Source of the DNA: Paenibacillus popilliae ATCC 14706
GTDB lineage: Bacteria; Bacillota; Bacilli; Paenibacillales; Paenibacillaceae
Reading direction: 5' to 3'
DNA length: 55,030 nt
Assembly (NCBI RefSeq): GCF_000315235.1
Contig: NZ_BALG01000228.1
Location: 1-55,030 of the forward strand
In this document: piece after piece, positions 35,951-45,664 of the stretch
Layout: every line of letters starts with the position of its first letter
How positions within the stretch are numbered: the first letter of the stretch is position 1
Made by a program: the position numbers and the translations under genes
The notes under the pieces: model-generated
Database searches by the model: none
What the model saw: only the letters and a program-made list of their open reading frames with translations
Told to the model about the DNA's origin: nothing

Positions 35951-36865
35951 ATGGGAGATATGAAATTATTTCGGCTAGTAGGTCATGGAGTAGAAGAGCT
36001 AAGCGGATATACGGTTACGGTAGAAAAATCTTTGCAAACGTTGATGGAGAAAAACTTGGAGGCGTTGTTAGGCATTCGATTTCTGGCTTCTGAATATTCT
36101 ACAGGCAAGAAGCATCGGGGAAGAATCGACACGCTTGGTATTGATGAGAATAACTCGCCGGTTATTATTGAATACAAGCGGTCTACAAATGAAAATGTCA
36201 TTAATCAAGGCTTGTATTATCTTGATTGGCTGATGGATCACCAGGCGGACTTTATGGTACTGGTTATGAATCGTTTGGGTCAGGGGATAGCCCAATCCAT
36301 CGATTGGAGCGCTCCCAGACTGTTATGTGTGGCCGGGGGATTTACCAAGTATGACGAGCATGCCGTACAGCAAATTAACCGCAATATTGAATTATATACA
36401 TATAAACGTTATGGTGACGAACTGCTACTGCTCGATTTGGTGAATGTAACAACGGCTCACTTGGAAACGGAGGACGGGGAACTTCTGCAAGCCAAGACCC
36501 CGTCTTCATCCAAGACCGTCTCCGATTACCTTGCCCAAGCAAGCGAGGAACTGACCGATCGGTTTGAAGCGTTGCGCGCCTTTATGATGGCGCTTGGAGA
36601 CGATGTGCAGATGAACACGTTGAAGTATTACTTTGCGTTCAAACGGATAAAGAACTTTGCCTGTGTGGAGATTCATCCGCAGAACAAGTGCATTTCTGTA
36701 TATGTGAAACTCAATCCCGATTCGATAGAATTAGAACCATCCTTTACGAGAGATGTGCGCCAAATTGGCCATTACGGCACGGGGGATTTGGAGATTACGA
36801 TCGCCAATGCCGATCAACTGGAGCAGGCGAAAGCATTGATTCAGCGCAGCTATGAGATAAGCTAA
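35951..36865 (+). CDS. PD-(D/E)XK nuclease-like protein with DUF5655 domain
   Basis: The 304-aa protein has an N-terminal endonuclease-like fold of the NucS/PDDEXK type. GRIDTLGIDENNSPVIIEYK supplies the Asp and the E-x-K, and DFMVLVMNRLGQ follows. The C-terminal ~110 residues (ALRAFMMALGDDVQMNTLKY, YFAFKRIKNFACVEIH) match DUF5655. Such proteins occur next to restriction systems and are thought to bind or cut DNA. It starts 20 bp after the HEPN-like gene, so the two are probably cotranscribed and form the end of the island. Confidence 0.8.
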   Translation: MGDMKLFRLVGHGVEELSGYTVTVEKSLQTLMEKNLEALLGIRFLASEYSTGKKHRGRIDTLGIDENNSPVIIEYKRSTNENVINQGLYYLDWLMDHQADFMVLVMNRLGQGIAQSIDWSAPRLLCVAGGFTKYDEHAVQQINRNIELYTYKRYGDELLLLDLVNVTTAHLETEDGELLQAKTPSSSKTVSDYLAQASEELTDRFEALRAFMMALGDDVQMNTLKYYFAFKRIKNFACVEIHPQNKCISVYVKLNPDSIELEPSFTRDVRQIGHYGTGDLEITIANADQLEQAKALIQRSYEIS

Positions 36866-37152
36866 GGCAGATGTGATTTACAGGAAATTCAGTTGAAGGT
36901 ATCCCTTGGACTCTTTGTGCAGCGACAAAATTCTCGCGTACAAGACGTAGCGCCTGTCGGTTTCTTCCATATGCGTCTCGGATATCAGACCATGCGCAGT
37001 TTATGGGAGGAACTGAACACAGGCCGGGCATTTTGTGGCGTTGGAGCAGCGGGAACGGGTTGCGAGTCAGATACGATCTTTTTTACCCGACTTCGATAAT
37101 AAGGATACGGTTTGGCCGTGACGAACGACTTTCTGCATCAAGACGGATGAAC
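36866..37152. other. Right flank of the defence island, no supported gene
   Basis: Short frames on both strands lack ribosome sites and recognisable products. The island ends here and conserved chromosomal genes resume on the minus strand. Confidence 0.45.
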
Positions 37153-37183
37153 AACAAGCGGGTGGCAAGGCGCCCCGCTTGTT
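37153..37183 (-). terminator. Hairpin at the 3' end of the small minus-strand gene
   Basis: AACAAGCGGG (37153-37162) pairs with CCCGCTTGTT (37174-37183), adjacent to the stop at 37184. It can work in both directions and so could also end transcripts leaving the island. Confidence 0.7.
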
Positions 37184-37381
37184 CTATGTCAGCCAGAACC
37201 GTTCGAGCTGATCCCATTGCTGCTCCTGCCGCAGAATCTCCCGTTGGCGCGGGCCGATAAGATCATAGTGGGGAAAGGGGCGGCGTGCATGGATATAGCG
37301 CGGGTTCAGACCATGCTCTACGCACCAGACAGACAAGCGGGCCATGTCGGCACAGGGTCGTGATTCCCGGGAAGCGTTCAT
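37184..37381 (-). CDS. Small conserved hypothetical protein, ~65 aa
   Basis: The C-terminal part (SVWCVEHGLNPRYIHARR, HYDLIGPRQREILRQEQQWD, RFWLT) reads like a real, conserved small protein and is followed by a strong terminator. The ATG at 37381 has GAGAAGG immediately before it, which is unusually close, and another ATG lies 12 codons further in, so the start is uncertain. I cannot assign a function. Confidence 0.5.
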   Translation of the reverse strand: MNASRESRPCADMARLSVWCVEHGLNPRYIHARRPFPHYDLIGPRQREILRQEQQWDQLERFWLT

Positions 37382-37416
37382 CCTTCTCAGGGCATAAGAG
37401 ACCGGTGTATCGCTAA

Positions 37417-37455
37417 CCCTATCGATAGGGAGGAGACCCATCGCGCGATGGGTCT
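37417..37455. terminator. Two perfect palindromes between convergent/tandem genes
   Basis: CCCTATCGATAGGG (37417-37430) is followed by AGACCCATCG-CG-CGATGGGTCT (37434-37455) and then TCTCTT. The second has the form of a bidirectional terminator for the UbiB-like gene. The first, a perfect 14-bp palindrome, is either an extra arm or a protein site. Confidence 0.6.
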
Positions 37456-37489
37456 TCTCTTATCAGGACAGAACTGTCGGGAATCCGGG

Positions 37490-39154
37490 CTAGAATCTGC
37501 CGGATCGGAAGATAGACAGGAGCAGCCAGATGAACATCAAGGCCGCGATGATGAAGCCGATCTCGATCACGTGAATGTCCCAGAGCAGCGTCGGCTTCAC
37601 GTTGAGGGAGGAGCCGACGATAAGCCCGACCATCATGATGCTGAAGGCAAGCAGCACAATGCTGAAGGAAAGCCGGTTGCTGATTTGATCGAGCTTGTAC
37701 AGCATATGATCCAGCTCGCGCAGCTCCAGTTCAGCCTTGATCTTGCCCTGGCTGATTAGGGAGGAGAGCCGGTGCGCCTGCATCGGCAGATCGGACACCG
37801 CTTGCACCAGATCGAGCGTGCCGCCGACCAGCTTCTTCTGGATGCGGCGGAAGCTGTACCTCTCTTTCAGCAGCTTGATGCCGAACGGCTCGGCCATATC
37901 AAGGATGGAGAGGGTTGGATCGAGCCTCTCCACGATGCCTTCCAAAGTGAGCAGCGCCTTGGCCAGCAGAATCAGATCGGGAGGGAAGACGATCCGGTGC
38001 TTCTTGGCGACGGCGAACAAGTCATGAAGAGATTGGCCGAGACTCACCTCGGAGAACGGCACGTCGTAATACCGGTTCCGCAGTTGGTCCAAGTCGCGGC
38101 GAAGCGCATCCATGTCCGTCTTGTCGGAGATGAGGCAGAGCCGCGCAGTCGCCCGGAGCATACCCAAGGTTCGATGCTGCATCAGCGCGATAAGCAGCTC
38201 CGCTAAATACTCTTTCATTTCCCCGTTCAGTTGGCCGACCATGCCGAAGTCGATCAGGGCGATCCGGTTCTGATCGAGCACCATAATGTTGCCCGGATGA
38301 GGATCGGCGTGGAAGAAGCCGTCGATGAAGATCAGATGCAGCATCGCGTGCACGAGGCGCTCGGCGATCGACTTGCGCTCTGGTCCGTCCGGGAGCCGTT
38401 CCGTGTAATAGTTCAGCATCGTGCCGTCAACATATTCCATCGTCAGCACCTTAGCTGAGGAGCGATCCCAATCGATCTGGGGAATATGGATGCCCGGGTC
38501 TCTGCGCAGCAACTGCGCCATCTTGCCGGTGTTGTGCCCTTCATGCTGATAGTCGAGCTCGGAGATCATCGACTTGGCGAATTCCTGAACCATCTCCGGG
38601 ATCTGGTATTCGGACACCCAGGACCAATGGCGCGTAGCCGCTTCGGTCAGTCCCTGGAGTATTTCCAGATCCCGCTTGATAATGGATGTAATCCCGGGCC
38701 GCTGCACCTTGACGGCCACCGCGTCGCCGTTAGGCAGCCAAGCCTTGTGAACCTGGCCGATGGAGGCGGCGGCGAGCGGGATATCATCGAAGCGTAGAAA
38801 CAGCTGCCCAAGCGGTCGGCCCAGCTCGCCCTCGATGATTCGGCCAGCTTCCATGCCCGTGAAGGGTGGCACTTGATCCTGCAGCTTCTCCAGCTCTTGA
38901 ATGATACTGCCCGGCAGCAGGTCGGCCCGGGTGCTAAGCAATTGGCCCAGCTTGATGAATGCCGGGCCAAGCTCTTCCAGCACGAGGCGAATCCGTTCGC
39001 CCAGCGTCTTCGTCTGCGGCGTCTCATGCGTAATCAAGCGGCGGGGCAAGGACAGTACCCGGCGCAGTCCAATTTCCTCCACAATATAGCCGAAGCCATG
39101 ATGCATCAGTGCCATGGCGATATCACGGTAGCGGCCGGCATGCCTAATCCGCAC
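37490..39154 (-). CDS. UbiB/AarF (ABC1) atypical kinase
   Basis: The protein (about 554 aa from a GTG at 39154) has the ABC1 kinase signature: the Ala-rich loop and KxGQ motif (FIKLGQLLSTRADLLP), AAASIGQVHKA, Lys in AVKVQRPG, FFHADPHPGN and LIDFGMVG. Two C-terminal membrane helices end it. The family supports lipid and quinone metabolism in other organisms; the substrate here is unknown. The GTG start was preferred because it lies behind GGAG and overlaps the phasin-like gene's stop by 11 bp, a coupling common for this pair. The longer frame to 39229 lacks a good site. Confidence 0.9.
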   Translation of the reverse strand: MRIRHAGRYRDIAMALMHHGFGYIVEEIGLRRVLSLPRRLITHETPQTKTLGERIRLVLEELGPAFIKLGQLLSTRADLLPGSIIQELEKLQDQVPPFTGMEAGRIIEGELGRPLGQLFLRFDDIPLAAASIGQVHKAWLPNGDAVAVKVQRPGITSIIKRDLEILQGLTEAATRHWSWVSEYQIPEMVQEFAKSMISELDYQHEGHNTGKMAQLLRRDPGIHIPQIDWDRSSAKVLTMEYVDGTMLNYYTERLPDGPERKSIAERLVHAMLHLIFIDGFFHADPHPGNIMVLDQNRIALIDFGMVGQLNGEMKEYLAELLIALMQHRTLGMLRATARLCLISDKTDMDALRRDLDQLRNRYYDVPFSEVSLGQSLHDLFAVAKKHRIVFPPDLILLAKALLTLEGIVERLDPTLSILDMAEPFGIKLLKERYSFRRIQKKLVGGTLDLVQAVSDLPMQAHRLSSLISQGKIKAELELRELDHMLYKLDQISNRLSFSIVLLAFSIMMVGLIVGSSLNVKPTLLWDIHVIEIGFIIAALMFIWLLLSIFRSGRF

Positions 39155-39515
39155 GGCCGTCCGTCTCCATATTCGGATGTCCATCTTGCTCGCGGGGTTC
39201 TTCCGGGCTAGCACCTTCGAGCGCGGCAACCCGCTGCTCCAGCAGCAGCATCCGCTGCTTCAACGCGATCAGGTCGGAGATGGCGGCCACATCGAAGTCT
39301 TGCAGCTTGCGCTTCACCATATCCTGAATGGAGGTGCTGAAGGAGGCCTGCTCCTCTTCTCCCCGTTCCATCAGATGGTTAACGAGCTCCTTGGACTGTT
39401 CGGGAGCGAGCTGTCCTTTCTGGACAAGCTCGTCGACGGCGGCTTCGATTTTCTCCTTGCTGAGCACGGCGAGGCCCCAGCCCAAGGAGACCGCTTTTTT
39501 CAACAGATCACTCAC
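39144..39515 (-). CDS. Phasin-like coiled-coil protein
   Basis: The 123-aa protein has a hydrophobic start (LLKKAVSLGWGLAVLSKEKI), a helical body with EAAVDELVQKGQL, KELVNHLMERGEEE and DMVKRKLQDFDVA, then a leucine-zipper-like segment (ALKQRMLLLEQRVAALE) and an acidic tail. These features are typical of the phasin/PhaF-like proteins placed directly upstream of UbiB-like genes in Bacillales. It starts at GTG behind GGAGGG. Its function with the kinase is unknown. Confidence 0.8.
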   Translation of the reverse strand: MSDLLKKAVSLGWGLAVLSKEKIEAAVDELVQKGQLAPEQSKELVNHLMERGEEEQASFSTSIQDMVKRKLQDFDVAAISDLIALKQRMLLLEQRVAALEGASPEEPREQDGHPNMETDGRAD

Positions 39516-39622
39516 GTTCCCAATCCCTCCTCATCGATATATCCCTAATATGCCCAGGAGGGTCCGATTTCATTGAAATGCGAGGCAGGGAGAGGACGGG
39601 AACAGCGAGCCATCCGCTTCAA

Positions 39623-41059
39623 TTAATCCAGATTGGCCAGCTCATAGATGGCGCGGGCATAGATGGCTGTTGCCTTCAGCAGATCGTCAATGATAATGTG
39701 CTCATCGACCTGGTGCGCCGTCTCTTCGCGTCCCGGGAAGAGGGCGCCGAAGGCTACGCCGTTGTCGAGGAAGGCCGCGTAAGTGCCGCCGCCGGTCGTA
39801 AGCAGTGCAGGCTCTAACTGAGTCTCTTCCTCATAGATTTTCTGGAGCGTCCGAATCATCGGATGGTTCCGATCGACATGATGCGGCTCCTTCAGATCCA
39901 TCTCGCGATCCATCTCGAAGCCGTATTCCGCCATCTTCTCCTGCAGCGGCTTCAGCACATCGGCAGAGCTGTAAGAGACCGGGAAGCGAATATTGAGATG
40001 GAAGAACGGAACCGACGTGCCATCATATTGGAAAATACCGGCATTGACCGTGAGGGGCCCGGTAATGTCATCGACACAGGCGATGCCGAGTGCGGTGCCC
40101 AGATGATCATCGACCAGATGCTTGTCAATGAACCCGATATACCGGGTGGCGTCCGGCTGGAAGGTGTAACCGCCAAGGAAGCGGATGAGCTTCAAGGCGG
40201 CGTTGACGCCGACATGCGGCACCATCCCGTGCGCCGATGTGCCCCGCATGCGCAGGGTCGCTTGACCTGCGCTCACTTCCGCGGTGCCGGCCAGTCCCGC
40301 AGCGGAACAATACGTCTCATAGCGCTTGGCGAGGGAGGCGAGCGCTTCCGGTTTGCCCGCGACGACGGCGACCCCCGATTCCGGCACCATATTAGCGATG
40401 CCTCCGCCATCGAAGCGGACGAGCTCGTATTGCGGCGCCGCAGCGTCTCCGGCTGAAGAACCGCCGAAGCTGCAGAGGTAGAACTTCGTATTGACTTGCC
40501 CCTTCTCCGCATGAGTAATCGGGAAGTCCGCATCCGGCGTGAACCCGGACACCGGCATCGGTTCCCGTTCCGTATAGGTCTTCATGCACTCCATTTCGCT
40601 CTCTTCGTCCGTTCCGAAGATAACGCGCACCCGGCACTTGAGTGGCAATCCTAGGTCCTTGACGATCTTGAGACCGTAGAACGCTGCCAGCGTCGGGCCC
40701 TTGTCATCGATCGCACCCCGGGCGAACAGCTTCCCGTCCCGGATATCCGGCTCGAACGGTGGGGTAGTCCACTGCCCAGTCGCCGGGACGACATCCAGAT
40801 GGCAGAGCACACCGACATATTGCGAGGCGGCCTCATTCCCGTATTCGGCATAGCCGACATAGCCGTCAAGATTGCCGGTGCGGAATTGTTCCCGCTCCGA
40901 CAGCCGGAGCATATAGTCCAGCGCCTGGGCGATATTTCGTCCCATCGGCTGTCCCGGCCCTGCCGTAGCATTATCCTTCGTGCTCTCAATCCGGAGCAGG
41001 CCTTGCAGGTCTTGCAGCAGTTCTTCTTTTCTTTTCTTGACTTCAGCCAACCAGTTCAT
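39623..41059 (-). CDS. pepV: Dipeptidase PepV, M20 metallopeptidase
   Basis: The 478-aa enzyme has the M20 zinc-binding pattern: His in CHLDVVPATGQW, bridging Asp in GAIDDKGPTLA, the catalytic and metal-binding Glu in GTDEESEMEC, Asp in FTPDADFPITHAEKG, and a late His in TTGGGTYAAF/ETAHQVDEHI. It hydrolyses dipeptides in the cytoplasm. The ATG at 41059 was chosen because GGAG lies at the right distance; the frame continues seven codons further without one. It is probably a single-gene unit. Confidence 0.93.
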   Translation of the reverse strand: MNWLAEVKKRKEELLQDLQGLLRIESTKDNATAGPGQPMGRNIAQALDYMLRLSEREQFRTGNLDGYVGYAEYGNEAASQYVGVLCHLDVVPATGQWTTPPFEPDIRDGKLFARGAIDDKGPTLAAFYGLKIVKDLGLPLKCRVRVIFGTDEESEMECMKTYTEREPMPVSGFTPDADFPITHAEKGQVNTKFYLCSFGGSSAGDAAAPQYELVRFDGGGIANMVPESGVAVVAGKPEALASLAKRYETYCSAAGLAGTAEVSAGQATLRMRGTSAHGMVPHVGVNAALKLIRFLGGYTFQPDATRYIGFIDKHLVDDHLGTALGIACVDDITGPLTVNAGIFQYDGTSVPFFHLNIRFPVSYSSADVLKPLQEKMAEYGFEMDREMDLKEPHHVDRNHPMIRTLQKIYEEETQLEPALLTTGGGTYAAFLDNGVAFGALFPGREETAHQVDEHIIIDDLLKATAIYARAIYELANLD

Positions 41060-41250
41060 ATTAACACGCTCCTTCAGCATGGCGTTCGATCCAATGTAAT
41101 AGGGAGTGGCAACTCCGAGAAAAGTGAGGTCATGCTGCCAAGACTAGCAAGAGCAGGAGATACCATATGTTGTACGACAAGGTATGCCGGGCTGAAATGA
41201 TTTAGCCTTCCTTTCACTCTAGAAAGTGGGGATCCCATCTTGAATATCCG

Positions 41251-41823
41251 TTACAAGGGCGGATGGAAATAGCAGCGGCGGCATACCGGATAATACCGCT
41301 CATTACCGCCAATCTGAATCTGATCGCCGGAATAGAGGGGCTTGCCGTCGTCGCCGACGTGAAGATTCATCGTCGCCTTTCGTTGGCAGAACCAGCAGAT
41401 CGTCTTCATTTCCTCGATTTTGTCCGCATACAGCAGCATATAGCGGCTGCCCTCGAACAGCTCATTGCGGAAGTCGTTCTTGAGCCCAAAGCCAATGACC
41501 GGAATATCCAACTCATCGACGATGCGGGTAAGCTGAAGGATCTGCGCTTTACTCAGGAATTGGACTTCATCGACGAGCACGCAAGAGACGGGGCTTCCGT
41601 GCAGGGAGACCTCACGGTATATATTCGTATCGGCGTGAACAAGTCGGGCCGGGCGCTTCAAGCCGATGCGGGACGATACATACCCGACGCCGTCCCGATT
41701 GTCCACTGCCGAGGTAAAGATAAGCACTGACTTGTTCTGCTCCTCATAATTGTTGGCAACCTTAAGCAATTCGATCGATTTGCCGCTGTTCATCGCCCCG
41801 TAGCGATAGTAAAGTTGAGCCAT
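41251..41823 (-). CDS. tdk: Thymidine kinase
   Basis: The 190-aa enzyme has P-loop GAMNSGKS (residues 9-16), the DEVQFL motif, the lasso-loop substrate region ([20 protein letters not shown]), and zinc-binding Cys pairs CWFC and CRRC. It phosphorylates thymidine for salvage. The start at 41823 has GGAGTGG upstream; the extra 27 codons of the open frame lack support. The sequence is closer to the Gram-positive and E. coli type II enzymes than to the viral type. Confidence 0.95.
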   Translation of the reverse strand: MAQLYYRYGAMNSGKSIELLKVANNYEEQNKSVLIFTSAVDNRDGVGYVSSRIGLKRPARLVHADTNIYREVSLHGSPVSCVLVDEVQFLSKAQILQLTRIVDELDIPVIGFGLKNDFRNELFEGSRYMLLYADKIEEMKTICWFCQRKATMNLHVGDDGKPLYSGDQIQIGGNERYYPVCRRCYFHPPL

Positions 41824-42161
41824 TGCTGCCACTCCATTCTGTACATGTAGAAGATCTCGTGATGATACCTGGCCTGTGTCAACACGTTCTAGTCGCTTAG
41901 TCATAATGAGGAATCAATCGAAATAATACGGTCTGCTCCGCCATCATGGCGACGCTGATGTCGCGCAGCTCCTCGTACCGCTCCCATCGTCTGAAGGAGT
42001 TGATAAATGCCCCTTTAAGGAGCTACCTCGGTTACACTTGCTTCTATGATAAAGAATGCAGCCGACCAAAGCAATGGCGCAAATCAAGAGCGGAAGTATC
42101 GATCAACGCGAACAAGGGGGGTGCGGCCTGCGCATCCCCTTGAGCTGTGTGCGGAACGCTG
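41824..42161. other. Intergenic stretch upstream of tdk
   Basis: It should hold the tdk promoter. Two short + frames (41946-42143, 42056-42319) have no ribosome site and are read here as chance. No RNA element is recognised. Confidence 0.4.
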
Positions 42162-42350
42162 CTAGGATCCCCCCGTGCGGCGCCGCTGGTTATTCGGCTT
42201 CTTCGTATTTTGGCTTTTTAACATTTTGGTTGCCGATGAACCGGAAAAACCGCCTCTTTGATTCGCCTGCTGCTGCTTCTTCTTGGCCAGCATTTCTCTC
42301 ATCGCATCCGCCAAATTAACTTTCTTCGGCTCATGTTGCTGTTCTGCCAT
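42162..42350 (-). CDS. Small basic conserved protein, 62 aa
   Basis: GGAAGGTG precedes the ATG. The product MAEQQHEPKKVNLADAMREM continues with a Lys/Gln-rich tract (AKKKQQQANQRGG) and ends with a disordered Asn/Lys/Arg tail. It has the look of a small nucleic-acid-associated protein kept in Paenibacillus and relatives. No domain is recognised and its role is unknown. Confidence 0.6.
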   Translation of the reverse strand: MAEQQHEPKKVNLADAMREMLAKKKQQQANQRGGFSGSSATKMLKSQNTKKPNNQRRRTGGS

Positions 42351-42522
42351 TCTTACACCTTCCTTCGCTTCTGCGGATGTATCCTCTCCTGCGGAGCCGG
42401 TTCAACAGGCTCCATACCGGTAAGACGGTCATGGGTGCTGTATTGTGGACAACTCCGTATCTCCATACAAATTGCTTGTCATGCAGTGGATGCCAAGGCT
42501 GTCGCCAATGCCGGCTTATCCG

Positions 42523-43446
42523 TTATTGGACCGCCCAGAGCTGCGGATGATCGTCCGCGGCATGCCGCGCCGCCCGGGCGTTCCTCTCCACCTGCTCTTC
42601 GTTCTTGCAGCCGGGAATGACGCAGGTGACCGCCGGATGGCGTAGACACCAGGACAGAGCCCACTCAGCCATGTCCATACCGTCGGGCACTTCGTTCCTC
42701 CGAATCTCCTCCACCTGCTTTAGCCGCTCGTCGAGCTCTTCGCGGCGATGGCGATGGCGCACATCATTGGTGGCGAACTCGGTTCCCGGCTTGTACTTGC
42801 CGCTCAGGAAGCCGCTCGCGAGCGGGACCCGCGCCAATATGCCGAGATCCTGCTCTAGACAAGAAGGGAATACCTCTACCTCGGGCCCGCGATCGAGCCG
42901 ATTGTAGACAAGCTGAATCGCGCTCGCTCCGACTCGCGTCGCCGAAGCCGTCTGGTGCATGCTGTTGCGCTTGTTCAACGACAGGCCGAGATGCCGAATC
43001 GTCCCTGCCTGCACCTGCTTATCGAGCATCGTCCACAGGTCATCGTTGTCGAACGCCTGATCATTGCCCGAATGGAACTGGTACAGATCGATATAATCGG
43101 TCTTCAGCGCCTGCAGCGATGCTTCTAGTTGCCTGCGCACCTCTTTTGCCCCATACCGGTCCGTGCGGTTCAGATGGGAATGGAATTGATGCCCGAACTT
43201 GGTGGCGATGACCCAGTCTTCCCGCTTGTCCCGTCGCAGGAAATCGCCGATAAAGGCTTCCGACAGGTGGTCGCCGTAGCATTCGGCGGTATCGATCAGG
43301 TTGATGCCGAACTGCTTTGCTTTATATAAAATACAATCGACTTCCTGCTGCGAATAATCGTGTCCCCACTCGCCGCCGAACTGCCATGTCCCGATCCCGA
43401 TGACGGATACTTTCAAGTCGGTCCGTCCTAATCTGCGGTATTGCAT
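42523..43446 (-). CDS. Aldo/keto reductase
   Basis: The 307-aa TIM-barrel protein has the AKR catalytic tetrad context: Asp and Tyr in DTAECYGDHLSEAF, Lys in VIATKFGH, and the His position in YQFHSGN. The NADPH-binding end is WALSWCLRHPAVTCVIPGCK. It opens MQYRRLGRTDLKVSVIGIGT, as in the oxidoreductase branch (AKR11-13-like). It reduces aldehydes or ketones; the substrate cannot be predicted. GGGGGACGAGG upstream supports the start. Confidence 0.92.
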   Translation of the reverse strand: MQYRRLGRTDLKVSVIGIGTWQFGGEWGHDYSQQEVDCILYKAKQFGINLIDTAECYGDHLSEAFIGDFLRRDKREDWVIATKFGHQFHSHLNRTDRYGAKEVRRQLEASLQALKTDYIDLYQFHSGNDQAFDNDDLWTMLDKQVQAGTIRHLGLSLNKRNSMHQTASATRVGASAIQLVYNRLDRGPEVEVFPSCLEQDLGILARVPLASGFLSGKYKPGTEFATNDVRHRHRREELDERLKQVEEIRRNEVPDGMDMAEWALSWCLRHPAVTCVIPGCKNEEQVERNARAARHAADDHPQLWAVQ

Positions 43447-43699
43447 GCCTCGTCCCCCTTCTTTTTGCGCTAGGGTCTTGTACCATCATATCACAGCCGC
43501 AGGAGCAATTCGAAGCGTCAAGTTTTGAATGCGGAGCGTCTGGTCTGCTCTAAAAGCGCGGCGTATGAGACGAACATCGCCACAGCCTAATTTTTAGCAT
43601 GAAATGATGGACTGACCGATCGGCGCCAGCCGGATGCGAAGCCGCAAAGGTGCTTATTCGGCTGATTTGCTCGCTGAACCGCTGTCCGTTTCGGCTGTG

Positions 43700-44263
43700 C
43701 TATTTGACGTCGATCGTCTTGATGATGCGAGCCGGGTTGCCTCCGACGACGACATTGTCAGGCACATCCTTCGTGATGACGGCTCCCGAGGCGATGACAA
43801 CATTGTTGCCGATCGTGACGCCCGGATTAATGATGGCCCGGCCGCCAATCCAGACCCGATCGCCGATCGTTACCGGCTTGCCGAACTCTGCCCCGGAGAT
43901 GCGCGCTATCGGATCTAGCGGGTGGGTTGCGGTATAGATATGAACGCCCGGCGCCAGGAAGCAGTCGTCGCCGATGTGAATCTCGCATACATCGAGCAGG
44001 ACACAGTCGAAGTTGGCGTAGAATCGGCTTCCGACATGGATGTTGTAGCCGTAATCACATTTGAATGACGGCTCGATATAGAACCCTTCTCCCAAGCTGC
44101 CGAAGAGCGATTGCAGCAGACTTGTCCGCTCCTTGTAGTCCGTTTCCACGGTCTGATTGTACAGCCGGGTCAATCGTCTGGCCCGCTCGCGGTCGCGCAC
44201 CAGCTCTTCATCTCCGGCACGGTACAGCTCGCCCTGAATCATCTTCTCCTTTTCCGAAGCCAT
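43700..44263 (-). CDS. maa: Maltose O-acetyltransferase (hexapeptide repeat)
   Basis: The 187-aa protein has an N-terminal Mac domain ([19 protein letters not shown]) and a left-handed beta helix of hexapeptide repeats ([55 protein letters not shown]), with catalytic His in ATHPLD. It acetylates maltose or related sugars with acetyl-CoA. GGAGGAG precedes the ATG. It stands alone between the aldo/keto reductase and the divergent TPR gene. The 250 bp after its stop (43447-43699) contain no supported gene. Confidence 0.93.
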   Translation of the reverse strand: MASEKEKMIQGELYRAGDEELVRDRERARRLTRLYNQTVETDYKERTSLLQSLFGSLGEGFYIEPSFKCDYGYNIHVGSRFYANFDCVLLDVCEIHIGDDCFLAPGVHIYTATHPLDPIARISGAEFGKPVTIGDRVWIGGRAIINPGVTIGNNVVIASGAVITKDVPDNVVVGGNPARIIKTIDVK

Positions 44264-44477
44264 GGATGTCTCCTCCGCTAGTCGTAGTATAAGTCACAAG
44301 CTCTCCTTATTATGAATCCATCGGCGCACCGGTTGCAAGCGGCCAGCATCCTCCGGCATCATCTACGGATAGTATAAGGTCTCCCGTCACGGGAGAGCCA
44401 AACATGGTCTCCTTCCATCGCAAGCCGCAGCCGAATTCATAGCAACGGACTAGCGAGGGATAGGGACAGGGCAAGCA

Positions 44478-44504
44478 TTGGCGGTGCTTAATATATGGTA
44501 TAAT
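44478..44504 (+). promoter_or_regulatory. Extended -10 promoter of the TPR gene
   Basis: TTGGCG (44478-44483) and TGGTATAAT (core 44499-44504) are 15 bp apart. The TGn extension makes the short spacer acceptable. It lies 30 bp before the GTG start. Confidence 0.6.
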
Positions 44505-44534
44505 CGGATTATTATTCATAGGGGTGATTTGAAC

Positions 44535-45200
44535 GTGAGCAAATTTTTGGCCTTTGGCATGCTATTTTGGCTTTTTGGCAATCCGATTGTAGCCATCATC
44601 GTACTGCTGCTTATTCTATATGTGCTTGATCGGCGCTTCATCGGGCTGTCACCGAGCTTGTTCAAGCCGCTCAAACGAAGGAACCGGATCAGGAAGCTGA
44701 AGCAGCAGCTTGGCACCAACCCGCATGAGGTGTCCGCCAAGATGGAGCTTGCCCGGCTGCTGATCGAGCGCAGAGCCTACCGGGAGGCAAGACAATGGCT
44801 GGAGCCGTTGCAGGAGACGATGGATCATTCGGCTGAATTCTGGGATGATCTCGGAACCTGCTGGCTGCACACCGGCGAGCCGGAACGGGGAGAAGCCGCG
44901 ATAAGGAAGGCATTGGAGCTGAACCCCCGGGTCAAATACGGCCAGCCGCATCTCCGGCTCGCCTCTTTGTATGCAGAGGCGGACAAGAACCGGGCGATTG
45001 AGGCGTTGCAGACTTATCAGGAGGTTCATTCGTCATCATGCGAATCGTATTATCGCCTCGGCCGGTTGTACGAACAGCTTGGCCGCAAGGAGGAAGCCGG
45101 GGAGGCACGGAACCAGGCTGTTGCCATCTATCGCTCGCTGCCGCGTTACAAGAAGCGGGAAGAACGGAAGTGGATGCTGAAGAGCATGCTCAGGCGATAG
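44535..45200 (+). CDS. Membrane-anchored TPR protein
   Basis: The 221-aa protein starts at GTG behind GGGGTGAT. It has two hydrophobic segments at the N-terminus (FLAFGMLFWLF and PIVAIIVLLLILYVLD), then tetratricopeptide repeats: NPHEVSAKMELARLLIERRA, DDLGTCWLHTGEPERGEAAI, PHLRLASLYAEADKNRAIEA, CESYYRLGRLYEQLGRKEEA. The repeats face the cytoplasm or outside depending on topology and would hold partner proteins. The frame's extra codons upstream contain the promoter and are not coding. Confidence 0.82.
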   Translation: MSKFLAFGMLFWLFGNPIVAIIVLLLILYVLDRRFIGLSPSLFKPLKRRNRIRKLKQQLGTNPHEVSAKMELARLLIERRAYREARQWLEPLQETMDHSAEFWDDLGTCWLHTGEPERGEAAIRKALELNPRVKYGQPHLRLASLYAEADKNRAIEALQTYQEVHSSSCESYYRLGRLYEQLGRKEEAGEARNQAVAIYRSLPRYKKREERKWMLKSMLRR

Positions 45201-45664
45201 CGAGTGCGAATCCAGGCAGTTAGGCGTGAAGCGTTGCTGCTGCTAGCCGCTGTTGCTATCAACCGTTGAACCGTGCCGCAGCGAGCATTGGCTGACGGTG
45301 GAGCTGGGACAGGCGCTTATAACTTAGCGCCGTAAAACCCCTAGCTTTAGCTATGGAGAGTCGTCACCCCATTCGTCGTTCACCATGCCGAAGCAGGCGG
45401 CGAATCTCCTACCTTCAATATGCGGGAATTCAAGATTCGAACTGAGTATGGAATAAAAAGGGAATCAGGACGAAAGACAGGCAGGCCGGAGAGTTCCGGT
45501 CTGTTTTTTTGATCAGGAAGCATAGAGCAATACGATAAAGGGATCCAGATCGCTTCGACGGTGCCGTGTGTTTTTCGGACTCACTTTCCTTTATATATTT
45601 ATCATTCTAAATATATATATAAAAATTTACATTTTAAGAGAGAAAAAGATATAAAAATAAATTG
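45201..45664. other. Intergenic stretch with terminator
   Basis: No gene is supported. A terminator lies at 45482-45510. From about 45590 the DNA becomes extremely AT-rich, marking the left edge of a low-GC block that carries the solute-binding proteins. Confidence 0.5.
45482..45510 (+). terminator. Rho-independent terminator
   Basis: CAGGCCGGA pairs with TCCGGTCTG (one G-T wobble) around GAGT, followed by seven T residues. Confidence 0.8.

Noticed and set aside
41263-41730. 155-codon + strand frame over the thymidine kinase gene.
   Set aside because: It is antisense to a gene with complete catalytic and zinc-binding motifs.
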